Below, piece after piece: positions 32,488 through 44,055 of a stretch of 64,000 nucleotides of DNA (position 1 is the first letter of the stretch; each line of letters starts with the position of its first letter). The notes under the pieces are model-generated. The model did not search any database, was not told the origin of the DNA, and saw only the letters and a program-made list of their open reading frames with translations. The stretch lies in assembly GCF_037176765.1 (NCBI RefSeq), contig NC_090025.1:167326822-167390821 (forward strand). Reading direction: 5' to 3'. Both the position numbers and the translations under genes were made by a program. The stretch comes from Anolis sagrei. Lineage: Eukaryota > Chordata > Lepidosauria > Squamata > Anolidae.

Positions 32488-32713
32488 GTTGTATTTGAAT
32501 GACATTGGATTGAACTAGGACTACGAATTTGGCTATGACCCCAGGACTTGACGAAGCGGATTTTTAGTATAAGTATATGTTATGTTGTATTTGTCTGGTT
32601 TTGTATCGTCTTGACGCACTGTACACTGTCTTCTCTGTTGTTGTTCACCGCCCCGAGTCGCCCTCGGGCTGAGAGGGGCGGTCAATAAATGCAAGAAATA
32701 AATAAATAAATAA

Positions 32714-32813
32714 ATATATACCTGTAGAATGCACAGGGTGGGAGAAAGAACCCTTGCCTGTTTAAAGCAAGTGTGAATGCTGGAGTTAGCAAAATTGAAT
32801 TTGTATCTGAGTA
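32714..32813 (+). repeat. 100-bp target-site duplication, right copy
   Basis: Right partner of 27719-27818. Beyond it the older Penelope-like copy goes on in the minus direction. Confidence 0.92.
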
Positions 32814-33295
32814 GTCATGAAGATTGCAAAGTCAATCAGTGAGGGTATTTGCATAGAAATATCCTGGCCTTTTTTGCTGGAGGCATCTTCTGTTTGGCCC
32901 TTGATTGCTTGTTGTCTGGCGTTCTCAGTTCTGAGTGGCGTTCATTATTTACAGTCTTGATTCTGGTGTTTTTTAAACACTGGTAACAAGATTTTGTTCA
33001 TTTTCATGGTTTCCTCCTTTATTTTTTTTTTGAAAGTATCCATATGCTTGTAGATTTCAGTGGCTTCTTTGTGTAGTCTAACACAATGGTTGTCAGAGTG
33101 GTCCAGAATGTTTGTGTTCTCAAATAATATTCTGTGCCCTGGTTGGTGTATCATGTGCTCTGTTGTAGCTGTCTTCACTGGCTTAATTAGTCTGCAGTGT
33201 CTTTCGTGTTTATAGATTTGTGTATGGGCACTGCATTTGGTGGTCCCTATGTAGGCTTATCCACAGCTGAACACTATAAGGTAGACTCCTGTAAT
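32814..33295 (-). mobile_element. Penelope-like element fragment, GIY-YIG region
   Basis: The minus strand encodes a decayed C-terminal part with the pattern GVYLI...AYIGTT followed by TEHMIHQPGHRI and HKEATEIYKH, as in the GIY-YIG endonuclease of Penelope-like elements. It is the continuation of 27612-27818, split by the L2 insertion. Confidence 0.7.
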
Positions 33296-33944
33296 TGTTA
33301 GAGGATCCCTCTTATCCTTTGCTGAATGTGGCATTTGTTAAATTTTCTCAGTGGGCCTGTATATTGTTTGTAGATTGTTTCTTCATCAGCTTCCCTATTC
33401 AGTCAGTGGTTCCCTTGATGTATTGTAAGAACACTTTTTCTCTAAGTAGAACTTTGTCTTTAATAATTACATTTAAATTGTTTATTGGAAATACTTTATA
33501 AATGATTTCAGAAGCTATCTTGAATGTGAGTCTGGGAGAAATGTACCATACAAATGCAATGCCAGATGACCTTGTACCAGGATGTATGGGGCCAATTCTA
33601 TATGGTTCATCCAGTTGTGTGATTAATTGTGGGTGGCATCCAGAGAATGTGAAATCACCTTCATGCTGGTCAAAAGCGGTTGTACTGAACTTTCCCTAAA
33701 TGTTTTCCTTTTCAAAACAACTTTGACCTCAAATAAGATGGAACTGTTTTAACTATGAACAGCAATATGTACAAGTAACAGGAAGGACACTGAAAGTCAT
33801 CGTAGAGCAAACATTTCTAGCTGTCAGCACTTCAGAGATAACTTTTCCAGTTTAATTCACAGCATTTCTGAAAATCAAGAGATTAATGCCCAGTATTTGG
33901 AGCTGGAACAAAATCAGGGATTGTGTTTCAACTCTGAAGTAGTA
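33296..33944. other. Intergenic DNA, no feature seen
   Basis: Moderately AT-rich, no repeat identified. The blocks 34641-35330, 36270-36930 and 37460-38090 are similar. Confidence 0.35.
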
Positions 33945-34045
33945 GAAAGGTTGGTGAGCCAGAAGACTGTAGTAGTTTGAATCTTGGACTATATATCTGG
34001 AGACCAGAGTTCAAGTTGTTGCTTAGCCATGGAAATTCATTGGGC

Positions 34046-34047
<2 letters not shown>
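33945..34047 (+). repeat. Old SINE head (MIR-like), cut by family B SINE
   Basis: GTAGTTTGAATCTTGGACTAT and CCAGAGTTCAAGTTGTTGCT are the head of a MIR-like SINE, ended by the family B SINE at 34048. Confidence 0.4.
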
Positions 34048-34086
<39 letters not shown>

Positions 34087-34310
34087 GGAACGACTGGTGT
34101 GAGATAATTGGGTATCTGCAAGGATGTTGCCCAGGGGATGCCTGGATGTTTTACCATCCTGTGGGAGGCTTCTCACATGTCCCAGCTTGAGGAGCTGGAG
34201 CTGATAGATAGGAGCTCACCCTCCTCCCCGGATTTGAACTGCCGACTGTTTGGACACCAATCCTGCCAGCATAAGTGTTTAACTCATTGCACCACTGGAC
34301 CTTCTCTCAG
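34048..34310 (-). repeat. tRNA-derived SINE, family B, with long TG tail
   Basis: Minus copy of the family at 11343-11617. On the plus strand its 3' tail is a (TG)n run at 34048-34084. Confidence 0.78.
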
Positions 34311-34498
34311 TCTCGGAGGAACGCAAAAACACACCTCCACAAGAAAATATTACGTTAGATTGTAAATTTGCCAAAAATCATAAACAACTGAAAGGTATAC
34401 AACAACAAGAAACGATTACACCACTTTAGACTGGGAGTGGGCGGGATCTAAAACAACTAGGAATTGATTCTGGGTGCAGCTGTTTTGCTTGCCTGTTG

Positions 34499-34640
34499 TA
34501 CATGTATTTATTTACCACACTTATACCCCGCCCTTCTCACCCCGAAGGGGACTCAGGGTGGCCTTGCAAAGGCAACAATTCGATGCCGCATATAAATATA
34601 CATTGATATACATAAGTACATACAGCTACTGTGGGATCAT
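34499..34640 (-). mobile_element. L2-like LINE tail, minus copy
   Basis: TACCCCGCCCTTCTCACCCC and GGCAACAATTCGATGCCGCA match the L2-like tail at 59805-59880. Confidence 0.6.
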
Positions 34641-35334
34641 CTACAGCAGAATCACATTCTTTCCAAGGTTAAACTTCATTGTTTACCACAAATACAATGC
34701 TGTAATACAATGCTGTAACCCAACAGTTGGTTTTCATCATTTTCCCAGTGCAAATTTCACAAGGCAATGTCCCAGCTAACTAGAAGACAAAAAATGGGGG
34801 ACTGGCCTGGACTCCCATAAAAATACGTTGTAAAAAGGAACTCCTTTGTCAGAGGCATTTTAACCTGAGATATACCTGTATTATTAATTTGTAAAAATGT
34901 TTTAAATGGTAAAGGCAGTATGTTAAAGCTCCTGATGGCAAGTTTGCACTTACTTATATGTTCACAGTCAACATTGCCAAAGTCAACCATCATTAAAATC
35001 ATGAGCCATCAGTTTTATATTTAAAATTGCTTAAAGTATGCATTATCTTTCAAAGAAAAAAAGTTTGATATCATACTTCTGCTTTCTGAAACTGAACAAT
35101 GAAGCAGGGCAGTGCCCTTTTCTCTACTTTCAGAAACACAATAGCTTTTTGGTAACATTAGGGCAGTAGAAAGAGTAAATCTGCCCATTGTATTCAAAAC
35201 ATAACATAAAAAGAATAGGATAAAAATGCTAGAGAGAAGAATGCATGCTTCATGTTAAGGAACAGCTATTCAGAGTTCCCACACCTTCCCCTGATTGGCT
35301 GGAAAAGTATGCATTAACTTAAAAAGAGAAGTTA

Positions 35335-36262
35335 ATGGCGAGGATCCAAGCCAGAGTTGCCCGGGGTTCCCTTGACATCATAGCCTACAGGAGGAGATTC
35401 CTGTGGCAGAAACAGCAACAGCTGGTGGTTGGTCAGTTCAAAGAACCAATCCATTCCAGAGATGACCCTTGGGAGGGTACAGTCCATGAGGAAATAATGA
35501 TTTGGATATTCCAATTAATCACTGATTAACTTAAGTGTCTGGTTCCATGTGAGACAAAGGTGCAAGACCCAGTAGACAATCAAGGGCTTGGCTACTGGCA
35601 TAGAGAATCAATGAATTCATACCTACTAAGCCCCTTCTCCCACAGGAGTGGCAGACTCTCGGCCTCAAGTTAAATGGACAAACATCTTGATCTTATTTTG
35701 TTGCTGAAGATGGTTATCTACAATGGGAAGTTGCTGCTAACTGTGAGAGAAATAAGGTTGAACACTGTGAAAGGCATCCACTGCATGGCTATCAGCCTCC
35801 TTCCAATAGACTCAAATAAAGCAAAAGCTTCATGAGAGCCACCACTCCTCTTAATGTTCCCCCAGTAACAGCAAGAGTATCCCTCTAGGCAGCTAAACCA
35901 GGAAATCCCAATTGGATGCCTCCCCACCCCCCAGGGTCTGCCTCTAGGGGCAAACCAAGAATGGGCAACTTGGAAGCCCCTGAATGGACTCAGAAATGGA
36001 ATGAGCAGATCAAAAGACAACTTCACAAAACGGCACTAAAAGAAACCCTCACCTTGTGTGACTGTGGAACGGAACTGACAACTCCGCATCTGTATGCTTG
36101 TCCCCAGTGTCCTCCTCATGTACAGAAGAATTGTTTGGGGCTACAGACAATGCGGTAGCTGTTGCCTGTTTTTGGTCAAAAGATATTTAGCTGCTTGTGC
36201 TCCTTTTATTTTTATCAGTTTTATACTAATTTTGCAATGCTTTTGATATTAAATAAATAGCT
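35335..36262 (+). mobile_element. Non-LTR retrotransposon 3' region, clade uncertain
   Basis: Decayed plus-strand coding with a C-terminal Cys/His motif, CDCGTELTTPHLYACPQCP, of the kind at the end of some LINE reverse transcriptases, followed by an AT-rich 3' UTR to TTAAATAAATAG. Several frames are needed to follow it, so it is dead. Confidence 0.6.
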
Positions 36263-37022
36263 AAATCTATCTACATACACATATAAAGATTATCTGACTT
36301 GGGAAATAGCTGGAGAGATCCTGGCCATCATCTCCTTTCCCAAGGGTTTATGTAAATTTGGAGCGCGGAGAGATGACTGCCCCCTAGATACATTTTGATA
36401 TATTTCATTTTATACAGTTGATACCCCTAGGAAGTGACACTACATAAAAGATACAAATGATACAAAAATCATCAAATTCATACATTATTAAAGGGTTAGG
36501 TTTGATAGAGTTTGTAGGGTACAGCTGTTGCTAGGGCCATTCCAAAGCCTCTAGTGCCATAGCATTTTGCAATTCCGGGTCTGCGGAAAAGGTTTTAATA
36601 AAAAAGAAAAAAAATCATATTGTTTGCTTGAAGTCTCTTGATGTTCTATAAATCTTGGAGGGGGATGCTGTGGCTTGACAACAGTTGCATGATTGGGATA
36701 CCCATAGGTGCTTCCAAGTGGAGGATCCTAGTGTTAACAGATTGTGCAGTCATTCCACTTTTTCCTTTTGGATAGATTTTTTGTATGTACAAAGAAGCTG
36801 TTGGAAAATACAAAAGGATCACACAGAGGAGACAATGATATAACTGAAACAGCCTTGGATTTTGTTGTATTTAAGGAAGCATCCTGCTCTCTTTGCATTA
36901 TAGAACTCTGCTGACATCTGCTGGTTTACTTTGGCTGTACCTATACTGTAGAATTGAAACAGTTTGACTCCACTTAAATACCCATGTCTCAATGTTACAG
37001 AATCATGAAAGTTCCTAGTTTT

Positions 37023-37360
37023 ATTGGGTTGTTGTAGATTTTTTCAGGCTATATGGCCATGTTCTAGAGGCATTCTCTCCTGACGTTTCGCCTGCATCTA
37101 TGGCCAGCATCCTCAGAGGTAGTGAGGCCTGTTGTAACTAGGAAAATGGGTTTATATATCTGTGGAATGACCAGGGTAGGACAAAGAACTCTTGTCTGCT
37201 GGAGCTAGGTATGAATGTTTCAACTGACCACCTTGATTAGCATTTGATGGTCTGGAAGTGCCTGGGGCAATCTTTTGTTGAGAGGTGATTAGATGTCCCT
37301 GATTGTTTTCCCTCTGTTTTGCTGTTGTTCTAGTTTTATGTTTTTAGCCTTCTCTACCAA
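37023..37360 (-). repeat. Penelope-derived 3' repeat, single arm
   Basis: Starts with the same TTTTTTCAGGCTATATGGCC and ACGTTTCGCCTGCATCTATGG sequence as the foldbacks but without an inverted partner. It splits a MITE whose halves lie at about 36940-37022 and 37375-37450. Confidence 0.6.
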
Positions 37361-38094
37361 AGAGTGCTGATGCTTTACCAAACTATGACTCCCAGGATTA
37401 TATAGCATTGCACCATGGCAGTTAAGGTGATGCCATATAGATTCCCCCTTGGTTGTGTATATACTTTCTTTTTAATAGTAAAAGGACAAAGGCCTGCCAA
37501 AACAAAAAAGTCATCACTTTGTTTAGAGCATTGTAGAAATGCAGAACAGAACTTGGAACATTACTTTAAAACTCATTTGCTCTTATTAAAATAATGGAAA
37601 AGTGAGCATACTGCATGTGTTGATAAGTTGCTTATTATTTTTCCATTACTGCCATTAGTACAAAAGTCAAATACGGAAAGAAAATCCTGCCAAAATGCAT
37701 CTGAGAAATGCTTCTAGAAACAGACTTCTGGAAGTAACTAGAAACCATAATTTATGGTAAACAATATAGCTTCTTTTTGTCATTCAGATGAGCTTTAATG
37801 GATTTGCTATATTTAATTTTTAATTGGTCTAATCTTTCAAAGCTGAACTATCGATCCACTGTAATAGTCATTTCAACAAATGAATGTGGGATACCATCAA
37901 GGCTACTTCTACTATAACAGTCTACCCTTGGTATGGGCCTTTTCTCTTCCTACTTTATTTTTATGTTTTATTGTTAGTTTGTTTATCCGATTAATCAATT
38001 GCTTCCCTCAATCTCTCACACACATTTTCACTTTCACTTTCTAGCTCATAGTAGCACACAAACCAACAAAACACATACACCCACAGTTAGGATT

Positions 38095-38860
38095 GCAGCT
38101 CCCAGATTCTCCAGTTACTTTAAAGCCCTAAATGGTTCGGGCCCTACCTATCTCCGCGATAGCATCTCTCCTTTAAACTAGCGTGGACTCTACCAGGGAG
38201 ATCCTCCTCTCACTCCCACACTGTCCCAAGTGCAGTTGATAGGGACGGGGTAGAGGGCCTTCTCAGTGGTGGCCACCCCACATTTGGAGCATCCTCCCCA
38301 GGGAGACAAGACAGGCCCCATCACTGTCTTCCTTCCGCAGAGACCTAAAGACTTGATGGTTCTAGCAGGCCTTTGATAATGATTAGCCCCAGGCCCTACC
38401 CTGGCCATCAGTTAGGTCCCTGCTCTGCACTTTACCCACTTCCCTGGTCCTCTGCCACCTCCTGGTGCTAGCCCTGGCCCAGACCTTTTATAGTTGCTCT
38501 GTAGGCCTTGGAAATGAGTAGCCCCAGGCCCCACTCTGGCCATCGGACCTAGCTTTGCACTTTACCCACTCCCCCGGCCCCATGTTACTTTCCTGCACTA
38601 GCCCTGGCCCAGCCCTTTCATAACTATCTAGACCCTCTTTGAAATTCTGGCCATTGGTAGCTTAACTTTGCACTATCGAATAGTTTTGGAACTGGTTTTT
38701 AAATGTATACGATTGTGCTAATAGTTTTATGTCTATGTTTGAAATGGTTGCTCTGTATATTCCGTGTTGGTAATTGAATGCTTTGGCTATGTGGAAATCA
38801 CTCTGAGACCCTTAGAGGAGATAGAGCAGCATACAAATAAAGTTTTATTATTTTATTATA
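38095..38860 (+). mobile_element. L2-type LINE 3' fragment, old
   Basis: TTTAAAGCCCTAAATGGTTC and AGGGCCTTCTCAGTGGTGGCC match the C-terminal YKALNGSGP and AFSVVAP coding region of L2. The 3' end carries ACAAATAAAGTTTTATTATT. Confidence 0.75.
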
Positions 38861-39544
38861 GTATTACTTTGCTTTGTGGATTCTTGGAATGATAGTCCAA
38901 AACTAACTTTCCAAAGCTGTAGATAAAGCTACCTTTTGGCAGAAAAATTATGGGAGCAAGGACTTTAACTAATCTAATTATACATAGGCAGGATAGCCAA
39001 AATAGTGCAGGATTATGAGAATAGATTGTTGGCACAATCGAAGAGCATACTTACACCTCCTTACTCTTTTTAGATCAATGGTTTTCAATGTGTGGTCCAT
39101 CCAATCTTACACTCTAGCTCCCAGGATCTCTCACCATACTGCTTGGAGCTGTAGGAAACTGAAACCCAAAACATCTGGAAGGCTGTTTGAAAGGTCAGAA
39201 CTTTTCCATTGATTTTAGTCAACATCTGAGGCTGTATTTCATTTTAGACCTTGGATTGGGGTTCTTACAGTTGATCATTAAGGTGATTGGCAAATGCAGA
39301 CCTATGACCACTACAGCAGACAATGGTCTCCTGCTCCAGCCATTTATTGGTAGATTCCAAGATGACAAAAGTGTTCACAGGATGTGATCACAATGTTCTA
39401 CCTGCTCATGCTTCTTTGGCCACTCGAGGAGGCACCTGTTCCTTGGGGATGCTTTCAGTACATTACTTGCAAGATATCATACATTGCTAGATACTTCTGA
39501 GTGCAACTTCCTCAAGCAACAACTACAAAGTTCTCATTATGGAA

Positions 39545-39566
39545 GTGTTGTAGTTCAGCCAGCTGC

Positions 39567-39599
<33 letters not shown>

Positions 39600-40262
39600 G
39601 GGGTTTGGGAGTGCAGGGCCTGATGCTTCAGGAGGTGCTCAGACAGAGGGGATATTGGAACGGGATGGTGATTTGGAATTAGATGTTGCTCCTCTGTGTG
39701 AAAGTGAAATGATTTTAGAAGCTGACAGGCAGAGAAGGGAGGAGGACGTGAGTTCACCCGATGAAGGGGGGGGGGGGGTTAGACAGAGAATCAAGGCTGC
39801 TCCTGCAGGGGAATAAATCCAGGTGCAAGCAGAGCCATGGGTAAGAGAGGCAGAGACAGGCTTCTCAAGGTCAACTGAATGCCTTCATGCATTGCTATCT
39901 TTAATTAGGGAAAGGAAGCTGTTTGGTTTCAGATCAAGAAATGTTACAAATGGGAGTGAGAAGCTCCTGCTTTTTTCCTGGTTATGTTTTAGTTTCAGGC
40001 CAAGTTTTGCTACCAGTGTTGAGGATTTTACCTATGGATTCAAGTTCTTGTTTTGTTCCTTATTTTTTGGATTAATGTTCAAGCTTTAACCTTTGTATTG
40101 GAGATTTATCTTTTGCTTTTTGGGACTTATTTTTTCTTCATATATTTGGATTTTTACTCTTTTGCTGTGTGTTTTATCAATAAACTGTTTATTATTTTGT
40201 TTGGCTTCCTGGTGAGTGCTTAGAGCAAGCTGAACTCCTGCTGAGGTGCAACAAGAACAACA
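39545..40262 (+). mobile_element. Possible solo LTR fossil
   Basis: A stretch that starts TGTTGTAGTTCAGCC, has AATAAA near 40180 and a TG-rich end, with a (CTG)n run at about 39561-39590 inside. Size and layout would fit a solo LTR of a Gypsy-type element. No clear target duplication was seen, and no internal coding region is next to it. Confidence 0.3.
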
Positions 40263-40269
40263 AGAGAAT

Positions 40270-41463
40270 AAAGGTAAGGCCTATCGAAGGTTTGTTTCAC
40301 CTTCTTATAGCAATACAGGAGTTGGTTTGATTGGGTAAAATCTTCCAACAAGCAGACAGACCATCTCTATACATTCCTCTCCTCTCTTCATTCCTGAAGC
40401 CTCCTGGCAACATTCTTCCTTAGGGTTAAATTGCTTTTCATTTTTTACATATGCTAATTCAAGAGTAGCAAACATATAGCTAGCAATTAAGAATCCTACA
40501 TAAATCCAGCTAGCTAAACAAAATAATTAGCTTTCTTAGTTAAGTTTCAAAAATAATTTCCCAAGTGCTGAGTTTTGCATTCCCACTAGGGCAGACAGAA
40601 AACAAGGGAGGGAAAAGAAATAAATCTATGTTCCAACATCATGAATTTTGTAATCAAAATAATTATGTAAATTTATCCATTATCTTACCCTGCACAGATG
40701 TTCCCAAGTGAGTATCTCCCTATTTCCTTGCCATGCAGCTTGGACTGGTCGGGTCTAATGCAGAGAAGGGGAATATTTTGCCCTCTAGATTTTGATAGAC
40801 AGAAACCCTTAGCTAACACTACATAATTCAGGTAATTGTCCAAAGGTGAGGGATCACAGGAGTTGCATTCCAACAGTATCTATTGTATGAAAATATATTC
40901 CCACTTACCTAACCTAGTATATTGGAAGCTATAACCAATTAAATACAAATGCCGTCTGTTCTGAGCAAGGCAATCAATTTTCCCTCTATGTTTGCACTCA
41001 CCCAAAAGGAAATCAGCTAAGAAGATATCCTCATCCTCTCATGAGCCTCTCATTTAGAAACCTGACCAGATTGTATTCATTTTATCAAGAGCTCAAATGT
41101 CACAGAATACACACACACTCTTTTGAATTCAAAGATGTTTTGGTTGTTGTTTTTAATATGGAATATAAAAGGCAGGTCTTCCAGTTACATGGAATAATTA
41201 ATCACTTCAACCATTTCTGCACCTGCCAATCTGTAACACAGGAAATCCACAGGTATTCTCTGATAATACACAAAGAATTCAGCCCTCATGGTAAAGGAGA
41301 AATGACCAGAAAGACCTCTAAGGGCAAAGACTATGGTGAGAACAAAGAAGTCATGATCAATAAATGCTATGAATTGTTTTCAAAGAGAAGATCTTGTCTT
41401 TGGGATGTTCCAGCTCTGAAGAAAAGGAAAAAGCCGGCCTTGGAAAAATTAAGTACTGCCTAA
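40270..41463. other. Intergenic DNA downstream of TOM1
   Basis: No repeat recognised. A 140-codon plus-strand frame at 41041-41463 has no recognisable domain and lies opposite to the likely TOM1 transcript. Confidence 0.35.
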
Positions 41464-42074
41464 CACCCCTTTCTTTGATGCTCCAGAAGACTGGTACCTG
41501 AACTGGCTACTTGCATGGCCAACAGGCAGCATTTTCAAAGAAGTGCTTACACAACAGGAAGAGATGTAGGAGTGGCCAGATGGATGTTGCTGCCCCACTT
41601 CCAAGGGCACTCTCTTGCCACTGCAAACTATCCAGATTCTGTGGTACAGAGGACACACAGTGTTTAAAATTCAAGTGCAGCCACTTGTGAGACTGGTAAG
41701 AAATTACAAATCCCACTCCCAATTTTCAGCATGGTTTTTACAGTCTTTTCATTGGGAAAGGAAAAAATGGAGTAACGGAGAACACATTCAGTTTGCTTAA
41801 ACCACACAAGAGAAACACCAAATCCATCAACTCATCTGGCAACACATTTGGCAGCTTTGCAACCCCTTCCCAGGACTCATTTCTCTCATGTCCCCCCAAT
41901 GCAATAATGATTAATCTAACCCCAAAGCAGCCTAGAAAGGGAGGCAGGAAGTAAGGAAGGGTCCCTTCCCCTACCCACTCCCCTCCTGGTTCTCCCGCTC
42001 CCACCGAAGAAGGGGGAGTGTAGTGCAGCACACAGGTCCTCTTGTAACCACAGCACACCAGTCCTCAATAGGGC
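41464..42074 (-). other. TOM1: Likely TOM1 3' untranslated region
   Basis: This is the stretch just after the TOM1 stop on the minus strand, with no convincing repeat. No clear AATAAA was found on the minus strand between 41464 and 42074, so the transcript end is not set. Confidence 0.35.
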
Positions 42075-42223
42075 TCATAAAGCAAACATGGCATCTTCTT
42101 CCTTATCCTTCTTCCGGTGAGGCCCAGAACTGGTGGAAGGTGGAGGAACCCCAGTGGAGGGACTGGGAACTGTGGGTAGCCGGTCAGCCACTTTTGCTCG
42201 CTCTTCCAGGAACTTGTCAAACT
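42075..42223 (-). CDS. TOM1: TOM1 terminal coding exon
   Basis: Completes Glu and encodes [15 protein letters not shown] through KEEDAMFAL, then TGA at 42075-42077. The acidic end DxMFAL is the conserved TOM1 terminus. Confidence 0.97.
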
Positions 42224-44022
42224 CTGGAAAGAGAGAGCATGCAGAGAATTGTAAGAAAAATGAAGGAATCAAATCAGAAGAATCCTGAAGAGTACTCCCT
42301 ATTTTGTGGCAGCCATATTCATGTTTCACATTAATTTTAGATACTTATGAATTCTATAGTTCAAGCCATCCAGTCCAACTTCTGCCATATAGGAATAAAC
42401 AATCAAAGGACTTCTGACAGCTGACCTGAACCTCCAGATCAGGAGACTTAACCACACTCCAAGGAAGCAGCATATTCAAGTGTCAAACAGCTTTGACGGT
42501 TAAGAAGTTTTTCCTAATGTTTAGGTGAGAATCTCTTTTCTTGTCATTTGAACCCATTGCTCCATGTCTTAGTCTTGGGAGCAGCAGGAAACAGGCTTGA
42601 AACAGGATGTTTTCATACATCTACAGACATGGGCATGATAGATAGAGAACATCTTATGTCCACATGAATAATGATAATAATATAATAATAATAATAATCT
42701 TTATTTATACCCCACCACCATCTCTCCAAAGGGGACTTGGGGCGGCTTATATGAGGCCAAGCCCGATAATACAATTACAGTAAAATGCATACAAAACGGC
42801 AAAAATAACATTGCAATAAAATAAATGAAAAATAAAAATGAAATAAAACAGTGCAAAATACAAAGAAAAAACAAACACAGTGGGCGGGCCAAATGTACGA
42901 CAGAAAATGATAAAATCTGGGAGAGATAACAATGAAAAGGATATATTTGTAAGGGAGGAGCATGTAGGGCTCCTCCCTTACTTGAGAGTAACTTACCTTC
43001 ACTGGTGACACCCTTTGGATCCACTGCCTCATCTCCCTAAGTGGAGAGAACAAAAAAACAGTATGAGAATCATGGAATTTCAAATAAATTGTGTAGACAG
43101 AGAAATTCATTCTGATCAAGGCAGGGATCTGCAATAAGTTCACTTGTTTTAGCTTCATCACCCATATAAATAGAAATAAGGTAGAATTTCAAAGATGTAA
43201 CGGGTTGGGATATGGCTAGGTGATCAGTTTAATTGGACCATGGGTGTTAATATATAGCCGATTTTCTCATAGGAAGATAACTGATCCATATAGCTCAATA
43301 TGACGTACAGAGAGCAGGTACAGAGGGCAATAGTCCTGCTTGAAGTAGGCTGCACTACACTGTTTAAGGTAATAAAACTGGTCAGAAAATTACAACGGGA
43401 AGTGATTTATAGGTTTATGGCAGGTTTAGGATGAGTTGGATTTGGTGGGTAGGGGGCTTTTCAAAAAGGTACTGGAGTCAGCCATCCCAATTTAATGATG
43501 GAGCTTTGGAGGTGCTGATCCAGGAGCTTTAAGAAGGATGGTAAAACCTAGGTGGCTGCAACCTGTCCTTGGACTCATATTTCTGGGGACTGAACCAGGA
43601 CATTTCACATGTAAACACTTGTGCTCTACTGTTGAGCTATGGTTCCTCCCCTGCCCCCCCCCCCCCCAACATATCTATGTACAGCCAGTCCCCCAATTAC
43701 AAACATCTGACTTACAAATGACTCATAGCTAAGAACGAGAATGAGACAAGAAGTGAGATAAATCTACTTTTTGGAAGAGATATTCACTCCTGAAAGATTT
43801 TCCATGGGGAAAAAGTGTCTTAACTGAAGTGTTATCCCCAATTCTTGTTTCCACAACAAGCCAAATTTTTCAAAATCTAATTATCACAGGAACGAAAAGT
43901 GAGGTGAAATCTTCTCAATGGGCACAGACAGCAAAACAAACACCACGGGGGGGGGGGGGGGGGGGTAACAATTCCTTATGCTATCCAAAGCATATATATG
44001 TATCTCTCTCTCTCTTCCTGTT

Positions 44023-44055
<33 letters not shown>

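Larger units (their letters stand above)
27819..32713 (+). mobile_element. Full-length L2-type LINE insertion
   Basis: This insertion is bounded by a perfect 100-bp direct repeat (27719-27818 and 32714-32813). Parts in order: 55 bp of unassigned sequence, a tRNA-SINE 5' fragment (27874-28017), a GC-rich leader to 29286, one long ORF (29287-32487) and a short 3' UTR. The 3' UTR has a GC hairpin at about 32649-32680 and ends in an AAATA-type tail. The RT resembles the L2 clade abundant in squamates. The clean ORF and identical flanks point to a recent event. Confidence 0.9.

Noticed and set aside
39484-39816. 110-codon plus-strand frame with an alanine run
   Set aside because: The alanine run is a (CTG)n repeat, and the frame lies in a repeat-like block that may be a solo LTR.
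41041-41463. 140-codon plus-strand frame
   Set aside because: No domain, no splice or promoter support, unremarkable codon use, and it lies downstream of TOM1 on the opposite strand.
43711-43718. Further TGACTCA sites at 43712 and 51966
   Set aside because: Isolated sites, one inside a MITE, too far from HMOX1 and lacking the GC half; expected by chance.
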